In this document: in pieces, positions 45,101-57,390 of the stretch
How positions within the stretch are numbered: the first letter of the stretch is position 1
Layout of the letters: each line of letters opens with the position of its first letter
Assembly (NCBI RefSeq): GCF_963082655.1
Contig: NC_081553.1
Span: 33,273,301 to 33,337,300, forward strand
Direction: 5' to 3'
From: Stomoxys calcitrans
Taxonomy: Eukaryota; Arthropoda; Insecta; Diptera; Muscidae
Length of the DNA: 64,000 nucleotides
Program-made: the position numbers and the translations under genes
Notes under the pieces: generated by a model
The model's database searches: none
The model's input: the letters and a program-made list of their open reading frames with translations, nothing else
What the model was told of the DNA's origin: nothing

Positions 45101-45535
45101 ACAACTAAGAAATACATGATGGATGACCAAATGATCGTTGACAGATGTTATTCTTATTTTTAGGTACTCAAAGGTACAAAATGGTACCTTTTTTACGAAG
45201 TGAACTAAAGCTTCTGAAATTGGAAAGCAAGTACAACTTGACTATAAATTTTAAACCGATCATAAGTTTATTCAAAATCATACATTTATGTACTAAAACG
45301 TACAAAATAGTAAATTCTTAGCGAATTGAGCTAAAGTACACAAAATTAAGATTTTTCATGGTACTATTTGGTACTTTCTGTACAGAAGGGAACAGATTTT
45401 TGAAATTTTATACGCAATTATTACAAAACTTCATTTATAAGAATAAATCGAGTGACTACCTTGGTTTTTGGAAGTCCTACACTAAGAAAGGGGTATCAAC
45501 AACGGAGGCAGCAAAGCAGACCACCGGCATGCTAG

Positions 45536-46496
45536 TTTTAATCTAATAAAGTTCAACCAATTCAATTTGTTTATTTCATTTATTTTCTCTCATTTCTAAC
45601 GCACATAAATATAAACTTCAAACATTTTCAACTGCTCTAAATCACATAAAATTAATGGGCAACAATTTAAAATTAAAATTTCCAACAAATCTCTTCGCTA
45701 TATGACGCATGATATCAAAGCCATACAATCTTTAAATGAAATCGATACTTCATTTCGAAACGAGCACCTTCAAACGCCTAAAACAGGTGGTGCCAGTAGC
45801 TTAGACTAAGCCTCAGCCGTAGTGTCGGCTGCAAACAGCAACATTAAAACATGGCAAAAATGAAAGGAGTTTTTTCGTCGATTCCTGCCGAGCAGATTTG
45901 TTAGCATTGCGTTTGGACTTGGAGCGACGAGCAAATAACATTTAATCCACTAATTGATTCATGGAGGTGATTATGTCAATAAAATTTACACCACATTTCT
46001 AAAATCAGATTAGAACAAAAACTGGCATCTGCACAGCACAAATGTCTGTCCGTGCCATATCGTAACTATCGTTGCGTGAATAACAGAAAAGCAACAGCAT
46101 TGTTGCATGTGTAGCATGAATGCAACTTTTTAGCATTGGTAGTAGGAAAGAAAGCCTCTTCTAATGGTGAAAAATCAGGTTCAATGTTTTATGGTTAATC
46201 TTTAGAATCTCTTTAAAATCATCGTTTAATTCCTATTGCATATTAATCAATAACAAAAGGCAATGTTCGGAGTTTATGCTATTTTAAATGCCTGGTGATC
46301 AATTATCTGGTGATGATAAGGTATGTAAATGAAGCATACAGCATATGGAAGCTATATATAGGATGATGTATCCTTAGGGGAAATACTTGGTTTTTCCAAG
46401 TGGCGTTATAATTTCACATACTAAATTTTGACCAGTTTCGAAAGTCAAATTGTGAGGGCAATTTATGTAAGGGGGTATGCATAGAGTCGTTACAAT
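45536..46496. other. Non-repeat stretch, nothing assigned
   Basis: AT-rich, no coding frame with support, no repeat family recognised. Confidence 0.4.
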
Positions 46497-48010
46497 AAAC
46501 AAGTAAAAGCATGCTAAGTTCGGCCGGGCCGAATCTTGGGAACCCACCACCATGGATTCTGCTGAAATGTGGGAGCTTTATCTGGTAAAAGACCGATTTT
46601 GACCGTACTTGGTTCAGCCAAATCGGATAAAAATTGCGGCTTGTAAGGGTTCAAGAAGTCATAACAGAACACTATGTGCAAAATTTCAGCCAAATCGGGT
46701 GAAAGTTGAGGCTTCCAGGTGCTCAAGAAGTCAAATCAGAAGATCGGTTTATATGGGAGCTATATCAGGTTATAGGCCGATTTGTACCGTACTAGGCACA
46801 GTTGTTGGTAGTCTTAACAGAACAGTATGTGCGAAATTTCAGCAAATCGGATGAAAATTGAGGCTTCAGGGGCTCAATAAGTCAAATTGGGAGATCAGAT
46901 TATATGGGAGCTATTTCAGGTTATAAGCCGATTTAGACCGTACTAAACTTAGTTATTGTAAATAATTACAAAACACTATGTGCAAAATTTTCAATCAAAT
47001 CGGGTGAAAGTTGAAGTTTCCAGGGGCTCTAGAAGTCAAATCGGGATACATCCGCAAGACAGATAGAGATACATATAGTGTTCTGTTATGACATCCAATA
47101 ACTGAGCCAAGTTAAGTCCAAATCGGTTTATAACCTAATATAGCTCCCATATAAACCGATGTCCCGATTTGACTTCTTAAGCCCTTACAAACCGCATTTT
47201 TTGTCCGATTTTGCTGAAGTTTTGCACATAGTGTTCCATTATGACTTCCATGTGGTGTTCCGTTATGACTTCCAACAACTGTGCCAAGTACTGTCCAAAT
47301 CGGTATGTAACCTGGTATAGCTCCCATATAAACCGGTCTCTCGATTATCTTTGTTCGGTTCCTAGAAGCTTCCATAATATGCTTTTTATGGCTCTAGAGA
47401 GCGTGATTCTTATTCAATTTGGCTGAAATTTTGCACAATGACTTCTTCTATGACCCCAAAATGCATGATAAGTATGGCTTGAATCGGTGTAAAACTTGAT
47501 ATTTCTACTAAATTTCCCATGAACATTCAATTAACCAACGGGGCATAATTCTCTCATATCAATGAGTGCACTCCGATTAAGTGTTTTAAGCTCAGTGATA
47601 AGGGGCCTTCCTTTTTATGCCGAATTTGAACGCCGTACCGCATAGCGACTCCACTTGGTAGAGAAGTTTTAACATGGGTACCTAACAAATGTAGCCAGCA
47701 TTACTAAGACGATAACCACCGCTAAACAATTTTGTCTGATGTTCACGCCGGGATTTGAACCCAGCTGTCTTAGGCGAACATGTTAACCTCTGCGCCACTG
47801 TTGCCTCCGTAAAACCTGATATAGCTACCATATGAAGCAATTTCCCAATCGCACTTCTTGAACCTTTGGGGGCGCTTATTAGGCTGAAATTTCGCACAAT
47901 GACTTCTCCTACGATCTTCAGCCCACGTGCCAAATATGGTTTGAATCGGTCCATAACCTGATATAGCTCCTATATAGAAAAATCTCTCGATTAAACTTCT
48001 TGCGTTCCAA
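46497..48010 (+). mobile_element. Family B element (B4) with an orientation switch and nested SINE1
   Basis: Head AAGTAAAAGCATGCTAAG, TTCGGCCGGGCCGAA, GGAACCCACCACCATGG on the plus strand, with plus-oriented units to about 47040. From about 47070 the units run on the minus strand (ATATAGCTCCCATATAAACC). No plus-strand tail is seen. It is therefore a head-to-head or inverted chimera of two copies. Confidence 0.65.
47503..47808 (-). mobile_element. SINE1 full-length copy with target duplication
   Basis: Flanked by GTAAAACTTGATAT (47489-47502) and GTAAAACCTGATAT (47809-47822), 13 of 14 identical. The minus strand starts GGAGGCAACAGTGGCGCAGA, with B-box-like GGGTTCAAATCC. It ends CATGGGAAATT. 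This copy fixes the SINE ends. Confidence 0.9.
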
Positions 48011-48049
48011 AATGACGCATTTCTTATACTTGTTCGACATTTGTACTAA

Positions 48050-51000
48050 AACTTCCCCTACTTTCTTCTTTCTAAAATGACATTTCTTTTCATTAATAAT
48101 ACTATAACGAGCCTCCTTTTCAATAATGGAACTTAAACAACTATACCATTTCGATAATGGTACTAAAACGATCTTTCCTTTTCGATAATAGTACTAAAAC
48201 GATCCTTACCTTTCGATAATGGTACAAAAACGAGTCTTCCTAGTGAGTAATGGTACTAAAACGACAACCCTTTCCGATAATCGTACTAGAACTACCCTTC
48301 AATTTTGATAATGGAACTGAAATGGGCCTTTCTTTCTATATAAGTACTTGAACGACCCTCCATTATGATAAGGGTGCTAAAACTCGTTCCTTTTCGATAA
48401 TGATACTGATTTGACTCTCCTCTTTGATGATGGTATTAAAATTCCCATTCCTTTTCGATAATGGTACTAAACTTCCTTTTCCTTTGCGATAATAATACTA
48501 AACTTCCCTTTTCTTTTTTATAATGATACCGAATTTACCCTTATTTTGCGATAGTGGTACCCTGATTAATGACAATTTTACTTAACTTTCGAAAATTATA
48601 CTAAAACTAACCTTCTCTCCCGATAGCTATCCTTCACTTTCGATAATGGTACTAAAACTAGCCTTCCCGTTGGATATTGGTACTAAAACTACCTTTCCCT
48701 TTCGATAATGGTACTAAAACCAGCCTTTCCTTTAGATAATGGTACTACAACTACGCTTCTCTTTCTATAATGGTACTAAAACTACTCTTCCCTTACAATA
48801 ACGGTACTAAAACTAAACTTTCTCTTCGCTAATGGTACTAAAACCACTCTTCCCTTTCAATAATGGTACTAAAAATAACCTTCCCTTTCGATAATGGTAC
48901 TAAAACTACCCTTCACTTTCGCTAATGGTACTAAAACTACCTTTCCTTTTCGATAATGGCACTAATTGGATATTGGTTCTAAAACTACCCTTCCTTTTCG
49001 CTATTGGCTCCAAAAGTACCCTTCCCATCGATATTGGTACTAAAATTATACTTCCCTTTCGATAATGGTACTAAAACTTTCCTTCACTTTCGATAATGGT
49101 AGTAATACTACCCTTCATTTTCGATAATGGTAGTAATACCTACCCTTATCTTTTGACAATGGTACTAAAACTCCCCTTACCTTTCGATATTACTAAAATT
49201 AACCTTTCCCTTCAACAATTGAATTAAGCTTCCCTTCCCATAATGGTACTATAACAACCTTTCTATTTCGATATTAGCACTGAAACTACCCTTATCTTTT
49301 GATATTGGTACTAAAACTACCTTCCCCTTCGATAATGGTACTAAAACAATTTTTCCCTTTCGATAATGGCACAAAAACAATACATCCCTTTCGATAATGG
49401 TACTAAAACAAACATTACCTTTCTAAATTGGTACTATGACTACCCTTCCCCTTCGATAACGGTACTAAAAAAACCTTTATCTTTAGATAATGGTACTAAA
49501 ACTACCTTTCCCATTCAATAATGGTACTTAAACTACCCTCCCCTTTCGATAATGGTAGTTAAACTAGCCTACCCTTTTGGCAATGGCATTAACTCTTTTG
49601 GATAATGGAACCGAAACTACTCTTCTCTTGCAATAGTGATACCATAATTTTTGATGATGGTACAAAATCTAACCTTCTTTTTCGAAAAATTTCCTTAACG
49701 TTCAAAAAAAAAAAAAGAAAAAAATGCAAAAACTACCTTTCTCTCCCGATAACTACCATTCCCTATTGATAATTTAACTAAAACTACCCTTCCCTTTCGA
49801 TATTGGTACTAAAACAACCCTTCTTTTCGATGATGGTACTAAAACTACTCTTCCCTTTCGATAATTGTACTAAAACTACCCTTCCTTTCGATAATGACAC
49901 TAAAACGATACTTCCTTTTCTATATTGGTAAGTAACGACCCTCGTGATTGATAGTGATACTAATGACACTAAAACTATCCTTCCCTTTCTATTATGGTAC
50001 TAAAACTACCCTTACCTTTCGTCAATGGTACTAAAGTAGCCGTTCCCTTTCGATAATGTTATTTAACTTCCCTTTATGGATAATGTTATCAAAACTACCC
50101 TTCCATTTCGATTATGGTACTAAACTTTCGTCCTCTTTTGATAATGATACTAAAACTACCCTCCTTTTGAAAATGGTACTAAAACAACCTTTCCCTTTCG
50201 ATAATGTTGCTTAACTTCCCTTTTCTTTTGGATAATGGTATTAAAATTTTCGTTCCCTTTCGATAATGGTACTAAACTTTCCTTCCCTTTCGATAATGGT
50301 ATTAAAACGACCCTCCTTTTTGAAAATGGTACTAAACTGCCCTTCCCTTTCGATAATGGGACGAAAATTACACTTCCCTTCCGATATTGGTACTAAAACT
50401 ACTCTTCCCTTTCGATTACTAACACAATCCTTTCTTCTGATACTGGTACTAAAACAACCCTTCCCTTTCGATGTTGGTACTAAAACTACTCTTTCCTTTC
50501 GATATGGTACTTTCGATAATGTTACTAAACTTCCCTTTCCTTTTCGAAAATGGTATCAAAACTACCCTTTCGTGTCGATAATAGTACTAAAACTTTCCCT
50601 TCGATAATGGTACTAAAACTACCCTCCTCTTTGAAAATGGTACAGAACTTTCCTTCCCTTTCGATAATGGTATTAAAAAGACCCTCCATTTCGAAAACGG
50701 TACTAAAATTTCCTTCCCTTTCGATTATGGTACTAAAACGATGCTCTTTTTTGAAAACGGTACTGAAACTACTCACCACTTTTCGATATTGGTACTAACA
50801 CTACCCTTCCTTTTCGAAATTGGTACAAAAACTACCCTTCCCTTTCGATGATGGTACTAAAATTACCCTTTCACTCGATATTGGTACTAAAACTACCCAC
50901 CCCTTTTCGATATTGGTACTAAAACTATCCTTCCCTTTCGACAATGGTACTAAAACTATCCTTCCCTTTCGATATTGATACTAAAACTATCCTTCCCTTT

Positions 51001-51640
51001 CGATAATGGTACTAAAACTTCCTTTGCCTTTCGATAATGGTACTAAAACTATCCCTTCTTTCTATATTTCCTTTTGATAATGGTACTTAAACTTCCCTTA
51101 TCTTTCGATAATGCTACTAAAACTATAATTTCTTGCGATATTGATACTAAAACTACCCTTCTGTTTTGATGTTGGTACTAAAACTACCATTTCTTTCGAT
51201 ATTGGTACTAAAACTGCCCACCCCTTTTCGATATTGGTACTACAACTATCCTTTCCTTTCGATATAGGTACTAAAACTATCCTTCCCTTTTGATAATGGT
51301 ACTAAAACTTCCCTGGTCTTTCGATGATGGTACTAAAACTATTCTTTCTTTCGATATTGGTACTTAACCACCGTTCCCTTTCGACACGGGTACTAAAACT
51401 ACCGTTTCCTTTCCATGGAACTAAAACCGCCCCCCTTTGATATTGGTACTAAAACTACTCTTTGGATGATGGCACTAAATATTTCCCTTTTGATAAAATT
51501 ACTGAAACTACCTTTTAATAATGGTTCTGAAACTATCCTTTGGTAATGGTACTAAAACAACCCTTCTATTTTGATAATGGTACTAAAACTTTTCAATAAA
51601 CCAACCCTTGGTTCTTAAACTAAAACTACCCTTCTCAGTA
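48050..51640. repeat. Minisatellite with a 31-bp unit, about 3.6 kb
   Basis: More than 100 head-to-tail units. Each contains CTTCCCTTTCGATAATGG followed by TACTAAAACTAC. Unit spacing is exactly 31 bp in many places (for example 48673, 48704, 48735). Units vary by substitutions and small deletions, and runs of near-identical neighbours show local amplification. Because 31 is not a multiple of three, open frames through the array are not genes. Confidence 0.95.
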
Positions 51641-52979
51641 GAAAATGTCATGGGTTGGTCCCCAATGCACTTAGCCTCTAAAACTAAAAACCTATGTTTT
51701 ATGGGCAATTCATACAGTTTTTTTCGTTAAAGTCTTTACCATAGGCCCTTCTAAATTTAGAAATTGCAAAGGTTTTGTTTTTTTTTTGCCCAACTGTCAC
51801 CAAAACCAATAATCTCTTGTATCTATGGAACAAAGCCCTCAGCAAACCCCTTTGGCTTCCCTTTATTAAAACAACCGTTACCAATATTGTAGCAATTGTT
51901 TTGTTCCCCCAAAAATACATCTTAAAATTAAATTCAACAAATTTATTACGTACAAAAAGAAAAAAACTCCAAAAATCGTCCAGACTCCATGGCATACATA
52001 GGCCAAACAAAAAAAGCCATACTAAAAGCATCTTGATAAAATCATCATATTTCATGGCTCATGACAACTTTTAAGATGGCACGACAAAGGCAGGCGCAAC
52101 ACCAACAAGTGCGACACTTCGAAAACGTTGTAGTGCGCTTGCGCATGCGCAGCGACACAGACATGGTTAATGCTTGGAAGGCATGCTATGGAGGTATGGC
52201 TCTGTGACTCCCCCAGTTATGGTCTTTATGCAAATATATTATGTGCCAGGATATGGAGTAAGGTACCAAAAGCGAAAACACTTAAATTGTTTAAGCACTG
52301 AACAACAACAGCAACAACAACAAAAAGCCGCTAAAATTGACAGGTGTGGAGAATGGGAAACAAATGAAATAACCATAAATGCATTTCCAACAAAAAAAAA
52401 AAACACACACACACACAGCTTGGAAAACCACCAACCTATTTGGTTGCTTGGCCATAATAATGGCCATTTTTTATTTTAATATTAAAATGTTGTTGTTGTT
52501 TGGAAAATATGGTTTCCTACTTGTAGGTCCATACTTTTTCGCATTGGAGTATTCAACGAAGTGTGAGTCCATGTTGCGCCTGTCAATATCTAAAGGAATT
52601 TTCACAGCATGTGGGTGCCTTGAAATGCATATAGGAAGGAAACTTTTTTTTGTTGGCTAGACCAAATGGGGTGAATAGTGAATACCGAAACCAATAAGCG
52701 GAAAATTGGCAAAGTCCCAATCACGATATAACTCCAAAAAGGAAAAGCAAAGAAAATTCTTTTTGTCGATTCATAAGGTATAATTGATGGCCACTAGCTC
52801 CTTAAAAACAAAACTTACTTAAATGACAAGAAATAAAAAAAATAACAAAACAAAAGACTGGGTCCATCTCTCTTCGTTGTGGGAGTTACAAACCTCCAAT
52901 ATAAGATTCAATTGTCCCAATCTGCCAACTGGTCTCTTTGGGGGTCTTATGGGAATGGGACAGCCTGCCTACATTTAGT
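51641..52979. other. Non-repeat stretch with a GC-rich palindrome
   Basis: No coding exon supported. It has CAA/AC simple repeats near 52300 and 52395. It holds the NRF-1-like palindrome at 52140-52151. Confidence 0.45.
52140..52151. promoter_or_regulatory. NRF-1/Ewg-type site, perfect palindrome
   Basis: TGCGCATGCGCA is the consensus site of vertebrate NRF-1 and its fly homologue Ewg, commonly found in housekeeping promoters. Here it stands in otherwise AT-rich DNA with no visible gene start, so function is uncertain. Confidence 0.4.
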
Positions 52980-53212
52980 TCCGAATATATTTCCATTGGT
53001 GAAGAGGGGTAACTTCTTTCATATCAATGGCTTTGTTCTATTCAAATTTAACCTCCAAGATACGGGATCATCTTTTTATGCTTCGAAAGCCTTGAGCAGT
53101 GCGACACCACTTAGTAGAAAAGTTTAGACCTCACAAATGTATCCATCATCATGTGGCGATGAAAATTTTTTGATGTTCTCGCCTGGATTTGAACCTAGTC
53201 GTTTTGTGTAGG
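52980..53212 (-). mobile_element. SINE1 diverged copy
   Basis: From CCATTGGTGAAGAGGGGTAA to the head-like GGATTTGAACCTAG. Both ends eroded. Confidence 0.6.
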
Positions 53213-53218
53213 TAAGCT

Positions 53219-56200
53219 AGTGTTAGATTGAAAAGAGGGTGCAGATATTAATTCGCCCCATGCCACTATGGACACACACCTAAGCCAGTAATCGGCTTGT
53301 TGTGCGCTCTAAAAACTAAAAAGTGACCTCTAAAAGGAAAATCTTAAGTTAGGAATTCCGTGCTACTTACAAAATCCTTAATTGATTTCAACGCCACTCC
53401 CTTAAGTTGGATCATGGCTGATATTGTGTCTCCACCTAAGTACCGGTATCTGTTGGACGCGAAAACCGGGTAATGACAAAGGAAATGCTTCAACGTCTCA
53501 TCATCTTCCCCGCATGCCCTACACATGGTATCACTTGCCGCACCGTTTTTACATAAGTGAGCTCGTAGTCCTATGTGTCCCGTTAAGACACCAAAAGCTT
53601 TACTGACCTCCTTCTTGCTTCCTTTCAGTAATAGCCTCGTCTTCTCACGATCTGGATCCCCCCATAGGATTTTCCCCGTTCTAACGACTGTTTTCCGGTT
53701 CACAATGTTGCATGCGCATGCGTCGCCCATTACCTTAAATCGGACTGCGTCGACCCGAAAGGCTTCGGGTTAACCAAGTTTATTGACGGCAGTACTATGG
53801 GCTTTACCGCCAAATCGTCTGTCCTTTCATTTCCCCTTACTCCGTTATGGCCCGGCACCCAAACGATGCGGATTTTCCCATCCCTCAGAGAAGGCATTAA
53901 TCTCCTGCCAGACTGTTCGTGACCTTACCGTCCTGGTTGTTATGGCCCTTATGGCAATTTTATTGTCCGCAAAGATGTTCACACTCGACGTCCTCTCGTT
54001 AGCACCACAACACTTCACACATTCCGTGATCACCCGGATCTCCGCCTGCAGGACCGACCGTATTATGGTCAGGCAGTCGAAAACAGATCTCAGTCCCTGG
54101 GTTTTCAATGTAAACCCCCAGGTCCACTCTGTCCTCAAGCTTTGATCCATCCTTGTAACATGATCTACCAGATGGCAACGATAGGGTTCCGTCAATCCAA
54201 GACTGTGCCGATGGCAGCAGTGCCTTGCATTCGACTTCAAAGTTCATCTCTGGTATACGATCGGAAACCTCTTCCCTTCCTTTCAGGTTTCATATCGTCG
54301 CCTCGATTATACCGCGATGGTATGAACTCCACCCAACCTCAATCCATTCTCCCATCGTCTTAAGTCTCATAGCCGCAGTGGCTGCCTCACACTTGATCTG
54401 TATGCCAATGGGTCGGATATCTAGAATAGTCTCCAGTGTGAGGTAACCTGCCAGAGGCCACCGTAGCGCAGAGGTTAGCATATCCGCCTATGACGCTGAA
54501 CGCCTAGGTTGGAATCCTGGCGAGACCATCAGAAAAAAAATTTCAGCTGTGGTTTTCCCCTTCTAATGCTGGCAACATTTGTGAGGTACTATACCATGTA
54601 AAACTTCTCTCCAAAAAAGGTGTCGCACTGCGGCATGCCGTTCGGACTTGGCTATAAAGGGGAGGTCCCTTATCATTGAGCATAAACTTGAATCAGACTG
54701 CACTCATTGATATGTGAGAAGTTTGCCCCTGTTCCTTAGTGGAATGTTCATGGGCAAAATTTATTTTATTTGCCCTAGTGGGCGTGGTCCTCATCGCTCC
54801 GCCTATGCCAAGACAACATGTTCTCTGAACCATTTGTATGGTCCTTATGTTGAACTTTTTCTCCTAGCAGTCCACCAAACCACTGAGGCGTAAGTAAGTA
54901 TTGGTCTAATCACGCTCCGGCCGAGCCAGTGGACTATCCTAGGATTTAGGCCCCATTTCGAGCCTAATGCCTGAAATACATAGAGCCCAACATCTGTGAG
55001 CCTTCTCAGTACGTTCCTGAATGTGACACTTCCAATTCAGTTTTCTGTCCAAGATCAGACCTAAGTATTTGACCTTGTCAGATATCAAAATCGTCTTATT
55101 GAGGAAACGTGGTGCGTCTTCCTCGTGAACAGGCATATTTCAATCTTCTCTGGGTTAACATTGAGACCTCTGGGTCTAGCCCAGTCATAAGCCATATGCA
55201 AGACCCTTTCGGCCCATATGAATAGCTCGTTCGGATCCTTACCCCTTAGAAGTATTATAACATCGTCTGCATAGCAGACGGGTTTAAATCCCTCCTCAGT
55301 CAGCATCCGTAATAGGTCATTTATGGTGGTCACCCATAGGAGTGGCGATAAAATGCCCCCCCTTTGGCGTGCCCTGTGCCACTTTCTCCCTTATATTTAT
55401 GCCATTGGACACAACATTTATTCACCTGTTTCTTAGCATATGGTTTATCTAGTCTCTAAGGAACGGGTCCACCCGGTACTGGTCTAACCTTTGGATCAGT
55501 GTGTCGCTCCGCACATTGTTAAAAGCCTCCTCAATGTCAATGCATACCGCCAGTGTGTATGTTTTGGCATCGAAGGATTCTTCTATTTTATGCACAACCT
55601 CGTGCAGGGCAGTCTCCACCGACCTTCCCCAGACATAGGCATGCTGTTTGTATTTGATGTTCGCTGGATGTCACACTCTTTATCATGGTGTCCACTATAC
55701 GTTCCATGGTTTTGAGTAGAAAGGACGTAAGGCTTATGGGTCTGTAGGCCTTTGGTGTCGCATAACTTGCCTTGCCGGGTTTAGGTATAAACACCACCTT
55801 TGCCTCCTGCCAGGCTTTCGGAGTATATGAAAGTCCTAGGTACACTGTGCAAATTTTGCCTAGACATGGCGCCAGATAGTCTGCCTCTTTCTGTAGTAAT
55901 GCCGGAGATATTCCATCAGGTCTGGGTGATTTAAATGGTTTGAAGCTGCTCAAGGATTCCTTCACCATAAATTCCGTAATTATAAATCTTCGATTAACAT
56001 CATTATTCCAAGATTCCGGTGTCTCCGTGGAAAATGGGGTTTCATCAAAAGCCTCAACATGTCCTCCGTTTTCTCTGCTGTCACTCCCATATCGTCTACT
56101 AAAGTTTCAGTTTAGTCATGGGTTTTTGAGAGAAACTTTTTTATCTTGGCGGCGTCATTAACGCTATCGACCTGTTCGCAGAAAAGCTTCCAGGAGGCAT

Positions 56201-56452
56201 TGTATTCCTTGAGCCGTGTGTCATACACATCCCAATAAACTTCCGCTTTTTTACGACGTGCTCTGCTAAAAAGTCTGCGGACATCTTTCCCAATATTGCG
56301 AATCTCCCTGGTCATCCAGGGTTTTGCTTGGGCTGATTTCCTTTCCCGAAGAGGACAACTATCTTCGAAGCATCCCACCAGTGCAGTCGTAATCCTGTTG
56401 ACATTTTCGTCAATCTCTTCTATGTAGTAGTTTTGTATAAAGGTGGACATGG
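53219..56452 (-). mobile_element. R1/I-like LINE copy B, longest copy, with nested SINE1
   Basis: Minus strand, 5' to 3': region between endonuclease and RT (56450-56112, RKSAQAKPWMTREIRNIGKD); RT fingers (55968-55588, KSPRPDGISPALLQK, AYRPISLTSFLLKTMERIVD); palm with CYADDVIILL (about 55285-55256, both Asp kept) and SDKVKYLGLILDRKLNWK thumb; SINE1 at 54454-54764 on the opposite strand; linker; RNase H (CYKDGSKLEDR, LQAEIRVITEC, NIFADNKIAI); C-terminal Cys/His (CRACGEDDETLKHFLCHY) near 53510; 3' UTR to 53219. Frame breaks near 55590 and elsewhere make it inactive. The endonuclease is missing (5' truncation). Confidence 0.85.
54454..54764 (+). mobile_element. SINE1 inside LINE copy B
   Basis: Head GAGGCCACCGTAGCGCAGAG, B box GGTTGGAATCC, body to TGTTCATGGGCAAA. 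It lies antisense to the LINE between RT thumb and RNase H. The junctions are the same as at 63031-63338. Confidence 0.9.
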
Positions 56453-56454
56453 AA

Positions 56455-56480
56455 ACCCCTGCGTTACGGTGGCCTAAATT
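56455..56480 (-). repeat. SINE1 head scrap
   Basis: CCCTGCGTTACGGTGGCC resembles the reversed SINE1 head. It abuts the truncated 5' end of LINE copy B. Confidence 0.45.
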
Positions 56481-56563
56481 CTGCTTCTGGTGGTTATACT
56501 AATTGCAAACAAGTTAGGTTTGTGTCTTAAGTCTTTCGTTTTTACGAAGGTAGCGACCATATA

Positions 56564-56798
56564 TTGGGTTGCCCAAAAAGTAATTGCGGATTTTTTAAAA
56601 GAAAGTAAATGCATTTTTAATAAAACTTAGAATGGACTTTAATCAAATATACTTTTTTTACACTTTTTTTCTAAAGCAAGCTAAAAGCAACAGCTGATAA
56701 CTGACAGAAGAAAGAATGCAATTACAGAGTCACAAGCTGTGAAAAAAATTGTCAACGCCGACTATATGAAAAATCCGCAATTACTTTTTGGGCAACCA
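56564..56798 (+). mobile_element. TA-flanked MITE (mariner-like), copy 4
   Basis: TTGGGTTGCCCAAAAAGTAA start, inverted end GGGCAACCA, TA at 56562-56563 and 56799-56800. Confidence 0.85.
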
Positions 56799-56800
56799 TA

Positions 56801-57390
56801 GAAATAATTATCCCCATCTTGTCCCAGTATTGTTTCAAAGACTACTCCATGGTGTCAATACTTGTCGCCTTACTGGACAACTGGTTTTTTAGGCAGCCGT
56901 TTTAAGTATCCCATAGAAAACATGCGTTTTTTTTTTTCATTACCTCTTTGTTATAGCTGTTGTCTTCGTCATACTGCCGATAAAGTTCTTGTAAGTGTCA
57001 CATTGATATGAATTTATGACATTATATGGCCATGTAATCGACATTTTCGACCATATTCAAAAATTACTATGAAAAATGGTAAGTGTATTAAGAACCAAGT
57101 AAAGAAGTGGCGTACATGGGCACAGTGGGGGATGAATGAATAATGAAGTAAGATCAAATAATGCTGAAGGATGAGAAAGACAACATAGAAAAGCAAAATT
57201 TGGGGAGTGGGTTTTATACCCTCCTTCGTAAATTCGTCATTCCGTTTGTAACAGATGGTAATATTGATCCGAGTCCCAACAAAGTAACGATTTTTTTCAG
57301 GGATGATGCAAAAGAAGACCGACCGTTAGCAAACGAAGCCATACTTTGGCAGCTCTTTTGACATCTCTCTTCAGTAAAGTTAGCCATTTC
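56801..57390. other. Non-repeat stretch, nothing assigned
   Basis: No element or exon recognised. A T run lies near 56928. Confidence 0.4.

Larger units (their letters stand above)
40270..45535 (+). mobile_element. Helitron-like element, non-autonomous, heavily invaded
   Basis: 5' end TCTATGTATATAAAA after an A; 3' end CTAG before a T, so the target is A|T as in canonical Helitrons. Just before CTAG is a hairpin: CGGAGG (12-nt loop) CCACCG with one A-A mismatch, 5 nt from the terminus. The element's own DNA is 40270-40825 and 44037-45535 and holds tandem units rich in GGTACC and GGTACTTT. No Rep/helicase is encoded. Between 40826 and 44036 sit other elements. The known Helitron hairpin spacing is usually a little longer, so assignment is likely but not certain. 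Confidence 0.7.

Noticed and set aside
49780..50800. Open frames of 60-113 codons inside the 31-bp array
   Set aside because: The unit is not a multiple of three, so all frames are sampled. Open stretches are by-products of the repeat and occur on both strands.
48050..51640. CRISPR-like repeat array
   Set aside because: Units are contiguous, with no unique spacers, in a eukaryotic genome. It is a minisatellite.
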